DNA of 6,722 nt from Spirochaetaceae bacterium (GCA_031271875.1 JAISVD010000039.1:1-6722); one strand, 5' to 3'; shown: positions 1-6,356, counted from the stretch's first letter. The notes: generated from the letters alone by a model not told the origin. Translations and numbers: made by a program.

Positions 1-1
1 C

Positions 2-388
2 GGCGGCGCTCTTCTGCTGGAAAAGATCGTCGCCTACAACGCGGGCACATTCGTCGTCGTCGCAGACAGCTCAAAAGAGAAACCCCATATCGGCGCCCTG
101 TTTCCGGTCCCTGTTGAGGTGGTCCCGGAAGCGCGGATCGCCGTTGCGAATGCGCTGGAAAAATTCGGAGCCCGGACGGTATTACGGGAGGCGGTACGCA
201 AGGCAGGCCCGGTGATAACGGACAACGGCAACATTATTCTCGATGCACTCTGGGAGGCGCCTCCGGATGCGGAAGAGATGGAACAGCGGATAAACCTCAT
301 TCCCGGTGTTGTGGAGACCGGTTTTTTTACTGTCCATACGCCAATGGTTTTTATAGCGCAGCGGGACGGAACAGTCACGGAGCGGTGA
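2..388 (+). CDS. rpiA: Ribose-5-phosphate isomerase A, C-terminal part (5' end outside window)
   Basis: RpiA interconverts ribose 5-phosphate and ribulose 5-phosphate in the cytoplasmic non-oxidative pentose phosphate pathway. The visible 128 codons match the C-terminal half of the family. Recognisable pieces in order are GGALLLEKIV, whose Glu (bases 20-22) aligns with the catalytic base Glu103 of the E. coli enzyme; VVVADSSK; the FPVPVEVVP segment; VITDNGNIILD; and PGVVETGFF near the end. The N-terminal substrate loop and the catalytic lysine lie upstream of the window. The frame is open from base 2 to the TGA at 386-388. The gene converges on era, whose stop lies 54 bp away, and I see no classical U-tract terminator between them. 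The order and spacing of the motifs make the assignment secure; only the start is unknown. Confidence 0.95.
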   Translation, partial: GGALLLEKIVAYNAGTFVVVADSSKEKPHIGALFPVPVEVVPEARIAVANALEKFGARTVLREAVRKAGPVITDNGNIILDALWEAPPDAEEMEQRINLIPGVVETGFFTVHTPMVFIAQRDGTVTER

Positions 389-409
389 TGAAACAGCTCT
401 TCAGCGACG

Positions 410-450
410 CTACTCAGCGCGGCGCTACTCAGCGCGGCGCATTCAGCGCG
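410..450. repeat. 15-bp tandem repeat, about 2.7 copies, between rpiA and era
   Basis: The unit CTACTCAGCGCGGCG occurs at 410-424 and again, identically, at 425-439, followed by a degenerate third copy (CATTCAGCGCG) at 440-450. The unit contains a small palindrome, AGCGC-G-GCGCT at 416-426, and a related AGCG-A-CGCT lies just before it at 403-411. The array fills the gap between two convergent genes and covers the stop codon and last codons of era. It may be a slippage-prone spacer or a compact hairpin-forming element; no U-tract follows, so I do not call it a terminator. Confidence 0.8.
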
Positions 451-1384
451 TCATTCCCGTAAGCCTGCCGATCAGCGGATCCTTCTGCCGCCAGTTTCTG
501 TTCACCCTGACCTGAAGGTCAAGGCTGACATACCAGGGGAATATCCTGTTCAGCTCCTTCTGCGCGGAAGTGCGTATCTCCTTTATCACCGAAGCCCCTT
601 TCCCTATGACGATTCCCTTCTGGCTCTCCCGTTCCACCACAAGAAAAGCCCGAACCCACAGCTCCTTGCCGTTTCTGCGCTGTTCGAGGTCGGATATCTC
701 CACATACAGCGCGTGAGGTATCTCGTCACGGGTCGCGCGTATGGCTTTTTCACGGATAATCTCGGCAATACGGAAATCAACCGCCTGGTCGGTATAGTAC
801 TCCGCAGGATACAGGGGCTCCCCCTCCGGGGCTATATCAAAAAGAAGGGAAATTACCGATTCGGTATGTATGTTTTTTTCGGCGGATATCTCCGCAATCC
901 GCTCGGAGGGTATGCCGGGCAGATGTCCGGAAAGGAAATCCCGTATCGCCTGAGTATCTGATTCGGGCCTGTCAATTTTATTGACCGCCACAACGGTCTT
1001 GGCGGAAAAACTTTCAATAAGGCTTGCCACAAGTTCCTCCTCCCTGCCGGGTACACGGGAAGAATCTATTATATAGAGCAACGCATCGGCTTCACGGAGA
1101 TGCTCTTCGGCCACAGCTTTCAGTTTCAGATTCAGTTTTTTCTCCGAATCGTGATATCCCGGGGTATCGATAAAAACGATCTGTCCCCGTGGGGAGTTGA
1201 TAATCCCCCGGACAGCATTCCGTGTGGTCTGGGGCGTTTCCGATACGATCGACACCTTCTCCCCGCAAACCGTATTCAGAAAGGTCGATTTTCCGGAGGA
1301 TGGCCGCCCGATGATAACCGCCACTGCGGCTTTTGTACCGGGAGAGGTTCCATCGTCGGTATACTGTTCAGCATTCTCTGTCAT
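443..1384 (-). CDS. era: GTPase Era (ribosome assembly, KH domain)
   Basis: Era is a small GTPase that binds the 3' end of 16S rRNA and acts in 30S subunit maturation. The 313 residues hold all the G motifs: G1 GRPSSGKS (26-33), G2 TPQTTR (50-55), G3 DTPG (73-76), G4 NKID (135-138) and G5 SAE (167-169). The linker EIPHALYVEI (221-230) and a C-terminal KH domain (GIVIGKGASVIKEI, 257-270) follow. It ends in the usual NRNWRQKD..L segment. Two departures are visible: the KH GxxG loop reads G-K-G-A, and the glycine normally following the IKxI segment is Arg271. The protein is about a dozen residues longer than E. coli Era because of an acidic/polar N-terminal leader. The ATG at 1384 is the only reasonable start, since the next in-frame GTG would cut into the first beta strand, yet no Shine-Dalgarno sequence precedes it. 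The gene is divergent from the YibE/F gene and convergent with rpiA. Confidence 0.97.
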   Translation of the reverse strand: MTENAEQYTDDGTSPGTKAAVAVIIGRPSSGKSTFLNTVCGEKVSIVSETPQTTRNAVRGIINSPRGQIVFIDTPGYHDSEKKLNLKLKAVAEEHLREADALLYIIDSSRVPGREEELVASLIESFSAKTVVAVNKIDRPESDTQAIRDFLSGHLPGIPSERIAEISAEKNIHTESVISLLFDIAPEGEPLYPAEYYTDQAVDFRIAEIIREKAIRATRDEIPHALYVEISDLEQRRNGKELWVRAFLVVERESQKGIVIGKGASVIKEIRTSAQKELNRIFPWYVSLDLQVRVNRNWRQKDPLIGRLTGMTR

Positions 1385-1390
1385 AGAGGC

Positions 1391-1396
1391 AGTATA
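1391..1396 (-). promoter_or_regulatory. Candidate -10 element of era, placed for a near-leaderless transcript
   Basis: On the - strand, TATACT lies about 7 bp before the era ATG, within the 10-bp palindrome AGTATATACT (1391-1400). A second TATACT lies further up, at 1419-1424 of the + coordinates, with a poor TTGAGC at a short 15-bp spacing. Neither has a convincing -35 box. Use of the nearer one would give an mRNA starting at or next to the ATG, which would fit the missing Shine-Dalgarno sequence. Confidence 0.25.
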
Positions 1397-1429
1397 TACT
1401 ATTGAATGGGAAAGGAACAGTATACGGCG

Positions 1430-1440
1430 GAGGGACAGAG
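1430..1440 (+). repeat. Dispersed 11-bp repeat GAGGGACAGAG, copy 1 (intergenic)
   Basis: This is the first of three exact copies in the window. It lies in the spacer between era and the YibE/F gene, about 45 bp upstream of era and just before the rightward promoter. The match to copy 2 extends 3' to 13 bp (GAGGGACAGAGCT), and the match to copy 3 extends 5' to 12 bp (GGAGGGACAGAG). Confidence 0.6.
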
Positions 1441-1477
1441 CTCAAACATATCCATCCCCGGCTGAAATACAATGGGG

Positions 1478-1506
1478 TTGAAAGTATGAAGATGAACATC
1501 TATAAC
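1478..1506 (+). promoter_or_regulatory. Sigma70-type promoter for the YibE/F-methyltransferase pair
   Basis: TTGAAA (1478-1483) and TATAAC (1501-1506) are separated by exactly 17 bp, and each box matches the consensus at five of six positions. Transcription would begin near 1513 and leave a leader of about 70 nt before the ATG at 1585. It is the best promoter match in the window. The methyltransferase gene overlaps the end of the upstream gene, so both would be served by it. Confidence 0.55.
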
Positions 1507-1584
1507 TATATAGACGGAATAGTTTGCTGTTGCCGGCGACGGATACAGGACAACTCCGATTCAGTAATCTCTTGAGGAAAAAGC

Positions 1585-2799
1585 ATGAAACGGCACATCG
1601 TGATTTATCTGCTGACAGTTATTATATCCGGGTCGCTGATTTTTCTTGGCAGCCTGGTAACGATAAAAAATGTGGTTCTTCCTTCTATGACAAATGATAT
1701 TGAAACCGAACGGGCTGAAGTCATCACCGTCACCGGACGGGAGGTGATAGGCTATGATATGACCGGAGATGATCAGATGCAGCAGGAGATCATCACCTTC
1801 AGAGCAAAGATCATCGGAGGACCAAACAAGGGAAAAATCGTTACCGCGATTCAGGACCTGAATGATTTTACGGCCATAAAACTCAAAGCTGTGGAACCCG
1901 GTGACAGGGTGATCCTCTACTACGGTTTTTCGGTAATGGATACCGCCTATGTGCTTGGGGATTATCTGCGTACCGATGCGCTGATAATACTCTGCCTATT
2001 TTTCTTCCTGCTCATCATCTTATTCGGAAGGCGGAAGGGGATCAATACGATCGTGTCCCTTGTCTTTACCTGCCTCGCGGTTTTTTTGGTTTTCATCCCC
2101 TCGATCTTTGCGGGCTATAATATCTACCGCTGGTCAATAGTGACCTGTATATTCATCATCATCATGACACTGCTTATAATAAACGGGGCAAACCGGAAGA
2201 CCCTTGCGGCGATACTCGGCTGCTCCGGGGGCGTACTTGTCGCGGGTCTTCTCACGATCATCATGAGTGGTGTCCTCGCTCTGTCAGGTTATCTGGACAA
2301 TGAATCCGTATACCTGGTCTACCTGAACAATGACAATCCCATCGATCTCAAGGCAATCATTTTCGCCGCGATAATAATCGGCGCGATGGGCGCTATCATG
2401 GATGTGGCCATGTCCATCGCTTCCTCCCTTCAGGAGATCAACGAACAGGCAAAAATAAGTTCCTTTTCATCGCTCTTCAGATCCGGACTTACCATTGGAC
2501 GGGACATCATGGGAACCATGGCAAATACGCTTATCCTCGCCTACATCGGAAGCTCCCTCTCGGTAGTCCTCGTACTCATAGCCTACAACACCTCCCTCAT
2601 GGGGCTGCTCAACAGGGAGATGATCGCGGTGGAGATACTGCAAGCGCTGGTCGGCAGTATCGGACTACTTTCCGCCATCCCCCTTACGGCGTTTATCTCC
2701 GGGGTTCTCTATACGAACGATATCGTATTTACCGTAACCCCAGGGGGGAGCGAAAAAAAGAGGGACAGAGCTTCTCATGAAACCGGCGGAGAGGGGTGA
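1585..2799 (+). CDS. YibE/F family polytopic membrane protein
   Basis: This is a 404-residue inner-membrane protein of the YibE/F-like family, whose biochemical role is not established; transport has been suggested for relatives. An N-terminal helix (about 5-27) is followed by a polar, probably extracytoplasmic beta-rich segment (about 35-125). Seven further hydrophobic spans then lie at roughly 131-149, 153-176, 182-201, 205-233, 256-282, 312-334 and 346-376. The family hallmarks are GAMGAIMDVAMSIASS (266-281) and GRDIMGTMANTLILAYIG (305-322). The start is supported by GAGGA at 1574-1578, six bases before the ATG. The last 20 or so residues (GSEKKRDRASHETGGEG) are charged, look unlike the family core, and are encoded partly by a dispersed 11-bp repeat. 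The stop overlaps the start of the downstream methyltransferase (TGATG), which implies translational coupling. Confidence 0.9.
   Translation: MKRHIVIYLLTVIISGSLIFLGSLVTIKNVVLPSMTNDIETERAEVITVTGREVIGYDMTGDDQMQQEIITFRAKIIGGPNKGKIVTAIQDLNDFTAIKLKAVEPGDRVILYYGFSVMDTAYVLGDYLRTDALIILCLFFFLLIILFGRRKGINTIVSLVFTCLAVFLVFIPSIFAGYNIYRWSIVTCIFIIIMTLLIINGANRKTLAAILGCSGGVLVAGLLTIIMSGVLALSGYLDNESVYLVYLNNDNPIDLKAIIFAAIIIGAMGAIMDVAMSIASSLQEINEQAKISSFSSLFRSGLTIGRDIMGTMANTLILAYIGSSLSVVLVLIAYNTSLMGLLNREMIAVEILQALVGSIGLLSAIPLTAFISGVLYTNDIVFTVTPGGSEKKRDRASHETGGEG
2760..2770 (+). repeat. Dispersed 11-bp repeat GAGGGACAGAG, copy 2 (end of the YibE/F gene)
   Basis: This exact copy lies inside the 3' tail of the YibE/F gene, where it is read in the frame giving ..RDRA... 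It shares two further 3' bases (CT) with copy 1. It sits about 30 bp before the stop codon. Confidence 0.6.
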
Positions 2800-3815
2800 T
2801 GGAAAACCAGCACGCGCTTCACCAGCGCGCCCCCCGGAACAGGACCCTGACGGTGTCCCCCGAAGAGGAGCCGATCTACCGGGAACGGCTCCTGAATATT
2901 ACGGGGCCGGTGACTTCCGCCGATATCGAAGGAAGAATCATCAACGGCGATATTGAACAGATAGCGGGGTTTCTGCCGGAGGCTTTCATCGATCTGCTCA
3001 TCGCGGACCCGCCCTACAATCTGACAAAAAACTTCAACGGCAGGGAATTCAGGGAGCGTTCCGACGGGGAATACGCGGAATACCTGGAGTCCTGGTTTGT
3101 AAAGCTGCTGCGGCTCCTCAAAAAAACAGCGTCCATATATGTCTGCTGCGACTGGAAATCCTCCCCCGCTGTCTATCAGGTGCTGAATAGATACGCCATT
3201 ATCAGGAACCGCATCACATGGCAGCGGGAAAAGGGCCGTGGCGCCGGGGCAAACTGGAAAAACTGCGTTGAGGATATCTGGTTCGCCACACCGGGCAGGG
3301 AGTATTACTTTAATACCGGCGCGGTGATGGTAAGACGGAAGGTCATCGCCCCCTACCGGGCCGGAGGTATTCCCAAGGGCTGGGAGGAGACCGAGGAGGG
3401 CAATTTCAGGCTCACCCACCCCTCAAATTTCTGGGACGACATTTCGGTTCCCTACTGGTCCATGCCGGAAAACACCGACCACCCCACACAGAAACCCGAA
3501 AAACTCATGGCAAAGCTGATCCTCGCCAGTTCCGCGCCGGGAGACTTTGTATTCGATCCCTTTCTGGGTTCCGGCACAACCTCGGTAACGGCGAAAAAAC
3601 TGGGAAGGCGCTACAGCGGCGTCGAAGTAAACACCGAATACTGCATATGGGCCGAAAAACGGCTCCGCAGGGCGGAAGAGGATCGTTCCATACAGGGATA
3701 CAGGGACGGCATATTCTGGGAACGCAACTCCGCGCCCAGAGCAAGAGCAAGAAAAGCCGACGGCGGCCCTCCGGATAAGCGAGGAGGGACAGAGGGCGGG
3801 AATATACAGGAATGA
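2799..3815 (+). CDS. Solitary beta-class amino-DNA methyltransferase (N6-adenine or N4-cytosine)
   Basis: The protein transfers a methyl group from S-adenosylmethionine to an exocyclic amino group in DNA. It has 338 residues from the ATG at 2799. Catalytic motif IV, DPPY (70-73), comes first. A probable target-recognition region follows (about 145-225, including GRGAGANWKN and PSNFWDDISVPYW). Last come DHPTQKP (227-233) and SAM-binding motif I, DPFLGSGTT (253-261). This IV-TRD-I order defines the beta class (CcrM, DpnA and YhdJ type). GGAG and GAGG at 2788-2794 precede the ATG; a GTG one codon earlier is possible but less well spaced. No endonuclease gene is adjacent, so it is probably an orphan enzyme with a regulatory or epigenetic role. 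The recognition site cannot be read from sequence. Residues after about 312 form an Arg/Gly-rich tail crossed by the dispersed 11-bp repeat. Confidence 0.93.
   Translation: MENQHALHQRAPRNRTLTVSPEEEPIYRERLLNITGPVTSADIEGRIINGDIEQIAGFLPEAFIDLLIADPPYNLTKNFNGREFRERSDGEYAEYLESWFVKLLRLLKKTASIYVCCDWKSSPAVYQVLNRYAIIRNRITWQREKGRGAGANWKNCVEDIWFATPGREYYFNTGAVMVRRKVIAPYRAGGIPKGWEETEEGNFRLTHPSNFWDDISVPYWSMPENTDHPTQKPEKLMAKLILASSAPGDFVFDPFLGSGTTSVTAKKLGRRYSGVEVNTEYCIWAEKRLRRAEEDRSIQGYRDGIFWERNSAPRARARKADGGPPDKRGGTEGGNIQE
3784..3794 (+). repeat. Dispersed 11-bp repeat GAGGGACAGAG, copy 3 (end of the methyltransferase gene)
   Basis: This exact copy lies about 20 bp before the methyltransferase stop, here read in a different frame (..GGTEG..) from copy 2. 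It shares one extra 5' base (G) with copy 1. The different reading frame shows that DNA sequence, not a peptide motif, is what recurs. Confidence 0.6.
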
Positions 3816-3866
3816 GCAATCAAAAATGTTCCTATGCGGTTTGTCCTGATACTGTTTGAACCCCCT

Positions 3867-3886
3867 GTTTCCGCTCCGCAGGAAAC
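3867..3886. terminator. Weak hairpin between convergent genes, possible bidirectional terminator
   Basis: GTTTCC (3867-3872) and GGAAAC (3881-3886) pair as a 6-bp stem around an 8-base loop. They sit in the 84-bp gap between the ends of the methyltransferase gene and the H-cluster/MCP gene. No T-run follows on either strand, so intrinsic termination is uncertain. The position between two converging genes is the main argument for it. Confidence 0.25.
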
Positions 3887-3899
3887 CGTCTTCGCCGCG

Positions 3900-5993
3900 C
3901 TATACACTCTTGAGAGATCGTATATCCTCCAGAATGGCCCGTCCCGACGAGGATAGTTCCGCCGATTCATCCTTTATTTTCCGAATCAGCGTGTTTATTT
4001 CATTGAGGGATTGAAGCACACGCCTTCCCCCATGGTTCTCATGGGTAATCGAGTCCTTTATCGCCAGCTCCTCGTTCTGCACCGTATATGTCAGCGACAC
4101 AATATTCTCGAACTGTGACTGCGCCGAAAGTGATGAACTGTTTGACGCATCGATCAGGGACTTGATACTGTTCAGGCTTTTAGATATTGAGGAAGCCTGA
4201 TTCCCCGAGCGGTTGGCGAGTACCCGGATCTCATTGGCGACAACGGCAAAGCCCTTTCCGACGGTACTTCCCGCGTGGGCCGCCTCTATCGTGGCGTTCA
4301 TACCCAGAACGCTGGTACGGCTGGCCATATCACTGATCACCTTGCTTGCCTCAATGAGGGACTCCGACTGTGCGGATACATCCGAGATAAGACGGACAAC
4401 CTCTTCCATACTCGATTTACCGCTTATGGAAAGAGCGCTTAAATTGGATACGCTTGCCGCATTTGCTTCCAGGGTATTGGTAATGGTCTGAATGTTTTTA
4501 ACCATCTGTTCTATGGCCGCAGAGGAGCCGACCACACAGGCAGCGGTCTCACTGATATCCCTGGAGAGCTGTTCCACTCCGGCGATGTTCCTGTTCATCT
4601 TTTCAATCGTATTATCATACACCGTATCGACGGTCTTTTTCATTTCATTCCTGTGACTCTCATTCATCATCTCTATTTCAATCTGGATAAAATGACGGCA
4701 GTTCTGGGGCTTGTTGAGCCCGTTGATAATGGCCACTGCCATCTGCTCGCAGCTGGCATAACCACAGGCTCCGCAATTCAGGAGGTCTTTTTTGCTTTTT
4801 TTATATGTCGCTTCATATATACGCTGAATTTCCACCTGGGAAGGATTTTTTATGGTTTTTCTGAATACGGAGGAACGGTCTATATAAGACCGTTTATACA
4901 ACCCCTCCTCCCAGCGGGCGTTTATGTATCGGTCCAGCCTTTTTTTCGCAAGCCGGGGGCTTTTCAGCAGAGCATGAGCCTTGTACCGCTCTCTCATCTC
5001 CCGCCCGCGCTTTTCGACGAGCCCCTCAATTTCATCGATATGTTTATGCCTGTTTCCGGTGGCGGGACCGCCGTTGCATCCCATAGCACAGTTGAGGCAG
5101 TCGATCAACTTGTGGATGGGGCCTATCCCTTTTTTCATCATCTCCCCCAGGTGTGCAAAGTAATGGTAAACCTCGGGGGCGCCCTCTATTTTCCGCGTAT
5201 GTTCCGCGATATCCCGGTCATACCGCTCCACCGTTCTGGTCAGACCTCCGGGGGTGGAAAACAGCACCGCCCGTTCCGCCGGGGGATTCATATAATCCTC
5301 CGCAGGATATGAGGTGATATTCCTGCCGGATGTGTTAAGGTAGTCTTCAATGGAATTGAAGGTCACATTGTAATCCCCGATTCCGACCACGTCAAACTCG
5401 CGCCTTTTGGAATAACAGGGTGTGATGGCCGCGATTTTATATCCCTCATATTCACGGTAATACTTCCGTATCATCTTCATTGTATGGACAATGGGACTGT
5501 CCGCGGGAGCGAGCAGAGGGATAAGTTCGGGACGGTATATCTCTATAAACGTAACCAGCGTGGGACAGGGCTGGGCTATAATCGAGATGGGATTTTTCTT
5601 TTTCTGGTACTCCAGATAGGATTTTACAGTGAGCTCCGCGCCAAAACTGGCATCAAAAACAGCCTTTACCCCCAGGGCTTTGAGAAATCCGTTAACTTCA
5701 AGATACTGTCCGTCAAAACAGGCGGCGATTGCGGGGGCCACAACCGCAACTATCGGTTTACCCGATCTCAAATCGGACAGAAATGAACTGAAATCGTCAA
5801 TTCCCTTGCGGGCTCCGTGGGAGCAGGCGGAAATACACTCCCCGCAGCCTATGCACAGATCGCTGTTCAGTTTTACATATGATCCTGACCCATCGTTGCA
5901 CATTTTCGCGGGACAAGCCAGAATACACCTGTGACAATTTACACACTTTTCTTCAATAACTTCTACAACCGGTCTTAATGTATCAGCACTCAC
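3900..5993 (-). CDS. Cytoplasmic [FeFe]-hydrogenase-like H-cluster sensor fused to a methyl-accepting chemotaxis domain
   Basis: This is a 697-residue soluble fusion with no membrane span. Numbering here is from the GTG start. Two [4Fe-4S] ferredoxin motifs come first (C17-x2-C20-x2-C23-x3-C27 and C47-x2-C50-x2-C53-x3-C57). A hydrogenase large-subunit-like domain (about 80-330) follows, with H-cluster motifs AQPCP (Cys143), TPCYSK (Cys193, Lys196) and CLNCAMGC (Cys299, Cys302, Cys306). Next is a FeS domain, C407-x2-C410-x4-C415-x16-C432. Long helices then form an MCP signalling hairpin whose tip is NATIEAAHAG..VGKGFAVVANEIR (about 566-590). All four expected H-cluster ligands are kept, but the proton-donor cysteine before the first ligand is Pro142, as expected of sensory rather than fast catalytic enzymes (HydS-like groups C/D). 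The likely role is sensing H2 or redox state and signalling to CheA/CheW. There is no CheR-binding pentapeptide at the C-terminus. It is divergent from a membrane chemoreceptor gene. Confidence 0.9.
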   Translation of the reverse strand: MSADTLRPVVEVIEEKCVNCHRCILACPAKMCNDGSGSYVKLNSDLCIGCGECISACSHGARKGIDDFSSFLSDLRSGKPIVAVVAPAIAACFDGQYLEVNGFLKALGVKAVFDASFGAELTVKSYLEYQKKKNPISIIAQPCPTLVTFIEIYRPELIPLLAPADSPIVHTMKMIRKYYREYEGYKIAAITPCYSKRREFDVVGIGDYNVTFNSIEDYLNTSGRNITSYPAEDYMNPPAERAVLFSTPGGLTRTVERYDRDIAEHTRKIEGAPEVYHYFAHLGEMMKKGIGPIHKLIDCLNCAMGCNGGPATGNRHKHIDEIEGLVEKRGREMRERYKAHALLKSPRLAKKRLDRYINARWEEGLYKRSYIDRSSVFRKTIKNPSQVEIQRIYEATYKKSKKDLLNCGACGYASCEQMAVAIINGLNKPQNCRHFIQIEIEMMNESHRNEMKKTVDTVYDNTIEKMNRNIAGVEQLSRDISETAACVVGSSAAIEQMVKNIQTITNTLEANAASVSNLSALSISGKSSMEEVVRLISDVSAQSESLIEASKVISDMASRTSVLGMNATIEAAHAGSTVGKGFAVVANEIRVLANRSGNQASSISKSLNSIKSLIDASNSSSLSAQSQFENIVSLTYTVQNEELAIKDSITHENHGGRRVLQSLNEINTLIRKIKDESAELSSSGRAILEDIRSLKSV

Positions 5994-6002
5994 AATAATT
6001 AT

Positions 6003-6008
6003 TCCTCC
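6003..6008 (-). promoter_or_regulatory. Shine-Dalgarno site GGAGGA that fixes the GTG start of the H-cluster/MCP gene
   Basis: On the - strand GGAGGA lies nine bases before a GTG (5993-5991). The longer in-frame extension would begin at a TTG at 6056 without a ribosome binding site, and it would translate AT-rich spacer sequence. The GTG start leaves 16 residues before the first ferredoxin cysteine, a normal length. Confidence 0.8.
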
Positions 6009-6134
6009 ACCGATGATACAATCAGAATAATACATATCATAGTCAAAAAATACCAATAAAGAATAAACTACATGATATAGTTGAAACGCTGAAATATGTG
6101 TCTATGTGGTATATTCTTCCTACTTTTGAAAATG

Positions 6135-6151
6135 ATACTATTAGTATAACA
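6135..6151 (-). promoter_or_regulatory. Extended -10 promoter overlapping a perfect inverted repeat, for the H-cluster/MCP gene
   Basis: The - strand reads TGT-TATACT (6151 down to 6143), an extended -10 with five of six consensus bases; no good -35 is visible. The perfect inverted repeat ATACTA-T-TAGTAT (6135-6147) overlaps the -10 box, so a dimeric regulator bound there could block initiation. The leader would be about 140 nt. Because the repeat is AT-rich and lies in an AT-rich region, it may also be chance. Confidence 0.35.
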
Positions 6152-6177
6152 TAACTTATATGTTTTTTGGAAAAAAT

Positions 6178-6206
6178 TTGGCATAAAATTGCTATAAAAA
6201 TATATC
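6178..6206 (+). promoter_or_regulatory. Candidate distal promoter of the membrane chemoreceptor gene
   Basis: TTGGCA (6178-6183, five of six) and TATATC (6201-6206, four of six) are spaced by 17 bp. Transcription from here would give a leader of about 255 nt before the ATG at 6471, long enough for a regulatory RNA structure. Confidence 0.35.
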
Positions 6207-6278
6207 GTTTTAATACAAAAGATAAGGGATATAAAACAAAGGTGTGCACAAATAGGTGAAAATATGTTATCCTGTAGT

Positions 6279-6287
6279 TGCTATAAC
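6279..6287 (+). promoter_or_regulatory. Candidate extended -10 promoter (TGC-TATAAC)
   Basis: TG is followed after one base by TATAAC (6282-6287), which matches the -10 consensus at five of six positions; no -35 box is evident. It would start a leader of about 175 nt for the chemoreceptor gene. It overlaps the GTTAT/ATAAC inverted repeat. Confidence 0.25.
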
Positions 6288-6356
6288 GGAGAAAAAAGAT
6301 TTTCAAAAAATCGAAAACAGAAGAACCGGAATTCAACATGGTTGAGCCTTTTGTGT

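Noticed and set aside
1486..1575. 29-codon frame upstream of the YibE/F gene, with a CCCRRR run, ending in its ribosome binding site
   Set aside because: It has no ribosome binding site, and its start overlaps the predicted promoter, so it would begin upstream of the transcription start.
2796..2798. GTG start one codon before the methyltransferase ATG
   Set aside because: The following ATG is better spaced from the GGAG/GAGG ribosome binding site and gives the common TGATG coupling. The difference is only one residue.
2775..3419. 214-codon open frame opposite the methyltransferase gene
   Set aside because: It is antisense to conserved methyltransferase motifs, has no recognisable domain, and reflects GC-rich third positions on the coding strand.
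4653..5312. 219-codon open frame opposite the H-cluster/MCP gene
   Set aside because: It lies antisense to strongly conserved Fe-S and hydrogenase motifs and resembles no family; it is a shadow of the real gene.
5994..6056. 21-codon N-terminal extension of the H-cluster/MCP protein from a TTG
   Set aside because: It has no ribosome binding site, reads through AT-rich spacer sequence, and adds residues unlike the family. The GTG at 5993 has a strong GGAGGA.
6179..6193. Sigma54-like promoter (TGGC..TTGCT) in the chemoreceptor spacer
   Set aside because: The distance between the GG and GC elements is one base shorter than the strict sigma54 spacing, and the CACG part is absent. The same bases fit a sigma70-type -35 box better.
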